A DNA stretch of 7,160 nt from Anaerolineaceae bacterium UBA5224 (GTDB lineage Bacteria > Chloroflexota > Anaerolineae > Anaerolineales > Anaerolineaceae), in the NCBI GenBank assembly GCA_002409365.1, contig DHUW01000005.1, forward strand, positions 1 through 7,160, written 5' to 3'. A program made the translations under genes and the position numbers. Of the stretch, positions 6,366 to 7,160 are shown one piece after another. How positions within the stretch are numbered: the first letter of the stretch is position 1; the number at the start of each line of letters is the position of its first letter. The notes beneath the pieces are model-generated. The model did not search any database and was not told the origin of the DNA. It worked only from the letters and a program-made list of their open reading frames with translations.

Positions 6366-7160
6366 TTATTTGACAGCGAGGTAGCCTTCTTCAACCACGA
6401 TAGCCTGACCAGCATCGCTGAGCATATAATCCATGAATGCCTTCAGTTCACCGGTCGGTTCACCGAAAGTGATCAGGTTGAGGGGGCGGACGATGGGGTA
6501 CGTACCGTTGGCTGCGTTCTCTTCTGTTGGAGCGACGCCTTCGACAGAGACTGTTTTCACAGTGTCATCCAGGTAACCAAAGCTCAGATAAGCAATGGAG
6601 TTTGGAGTAGTAGCAACGGTGGTGCGGATGGAACCGTTGGAAGGCTGCAGAATGGCTTTATCTGTGATCAAAACGTCTTCGCCGAGTACCATCTCTTCGA
6701 ATGCAGCACGGGTACCGGAACCTTCTTCACGGGAAGCCACAATTATATTGGCATCAGCGCCACCAACTTCTTTCCAATTGGTGATGGTGCCGCCGAAAAT
6801 ACCCTTGAGTTGATCAATGGTCAGATTGTCGACAGCGACATCAGGATTGGCAACAATAGCAATGCCATCACGCGCAACAACGAAAACCTGGATAACGGGG
6901 AATTCAGTGAATTCTGATTCTTTGACATCACGGGAAGCCATACCGATGTCAGCGGTTTTTTGACCTGCGGCTTTGACACCTACACTGGAGCCACCACCCT
7001 GGACGTCGACGCGCACATTGGGGTTAACAGTTGCATAAGCTTCAGCAAATTTCTCTGCCAGGGGTTGAACAGTTGTGGAACCAGCCATAGTAATGGTGGT
7101 TGAATCTGCAGGGGATTCAGTAGTTTTGCCACAGGCAGCGACAAGAGCAAGGACCAGGAC
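6366..7160 (-). CDS. pstS: Phosphate-binding lipoprotein PstS (N-terminus cut by the window edge)
   Basis: This extracytoplasmic protein captures phosphate and delivers it to PstC-PstA. The frame is open to the right edge, so 264 residues are visible. The first visible residues, VLVLALVAAC, are the end of a lipoprotein signal peptide (lipobox VAAC, Cys at visible residue 10), so only a few residues are missing. An ATG at 7088 is internal: it encodes the Met of ITMAGSTTVQPL (23-34), the first strand and phosphate-binding loop. Further ligand motifs are IGMASRDV and SREEGSGTRAAF, the latter the classic binding-helix GSGT segment. AAGQKTADIG precedes the second motif as usual. The small size (~270) fits the compact bacterial PstS type. 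It is the first gene of pstSCAB in the window; its promoter and any Pho box lie beyond the edge. Confidence 0.95.
   Translation of the reverse strand, partial: VLVLALVAACGKTTESPADSTTITMAGSTTVQPLAEKFAEAYATVNPNVRVDVQGGGSSVGVKAAGQKTADIGMASRDVKESEFTEFPVIQVFVVARDGIAIVANPDVAVDNLTIDQLKGIFGGTITNWKEVGGADANIIVASREEGSGTRAAFEEMVLGEDVLITDKAILQPSNGSIRTTVATTPNSIAYLSFGYLDDTVKTVSVEGVAPTEENAANGTYPIVRPLNLITFGEPTGELKAFMDYMLSDAGQAIVVEEGYLAVK

Noticed and set aside
6361..6371. Minimal ATG-TGA start-stop right after the pstS stop codon
   Set aside because: A start codon directly followed by a stop could be a regulatory mini-ORF, but a 6-nt match in an AT-rich junction without a Shine-Dalgarno is easily chance.
6497..6506. 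10-bp palindrome GGTACGTACC in pstS
   Set aside because: It lies deep within coding sequence, is short, and has no partner site nearby.
6366..7088. An open frame starting at the ATG at 7088 as the complete pstS gene
   Set aside because: The frame stays open to 7160 and encodes a lipobox-bearing signal peptide end; the ATG falls inside the conserved ITMAGSTTVQPL strand, so it is not the true start.

Overview
The window shows ordinary bacterial chromosome: seven protein genes, two of them cut by the window edges, and no RNA gene, insertion sequence, CRISPR array or phage gene that I can see. The best guess for the source is an Anaerolineae-type Chloroflexota. This is an inference from the lipoprotein with a long Thr/Pro/Glu/Gln-rich linker in front of a jelly-roll domain, a style common in that group, and from the overall look of the Pst proteins. 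No taxonomic marker gene is present.

Layout from left to right. (1) Positions 1-887, minus strand: most of a PLP-dependent alpha-oxoamine synthase (serine palmitoyltransferase / Kbl / BioF family), with its C-terminus beyond the left edge. (2) 888-1050: a divergent promoter region with a perfect TATAAT for the minus-strand gene. (3) 1051-1890, plus strand: a secreted lipoprotein with a LamG/DUF1080-like beta-sandwich domain. (4) 1891-2063: a gene-free segment with four successive stem-loops, one of them terminator-like. (5) 2064-2810 and 2813-3688, plus strand: a two-gene unit of an Est30-type carboxylesterase and a short-chain dehydrogenase/reductase, 2 nt apart. (6) 7160-3669, minus strand: the high-affinity phosphate transporter operon pstS-pstC-pstA-pstB. 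pstS lacks only its extreme N-terminus. The operon is compact, with gaps of 2 nt and a 4-nt ATGA overlap, and pstB meets the SDR gene tail to tail with a 20-bp overlap.

How the genes work together: PstS is the lipid-anchored phosphate-binding protein, PstC and PstA form the channel, and PstB is the ATPase, so together they import inorganic phosphate. No phoU follows pstB. Upstream control elements such as a Pho box would lie beyond the right edge. The left half holds lipid- or ester-related enzymes (oxoamine synthase, esterase, SDR) that could plausibly touch lipid metabolism, but nothing in the sequence ties them into one pathway.

I do not see an undescribed multi-gene system. The most interesting signals are non-coding or architectural: a 15-bp hairpin between pstS and the likely true start of pstC, the cluster of stem-loops at 1944-2037, and the overlapping convergent gene ends at 3669-3688.
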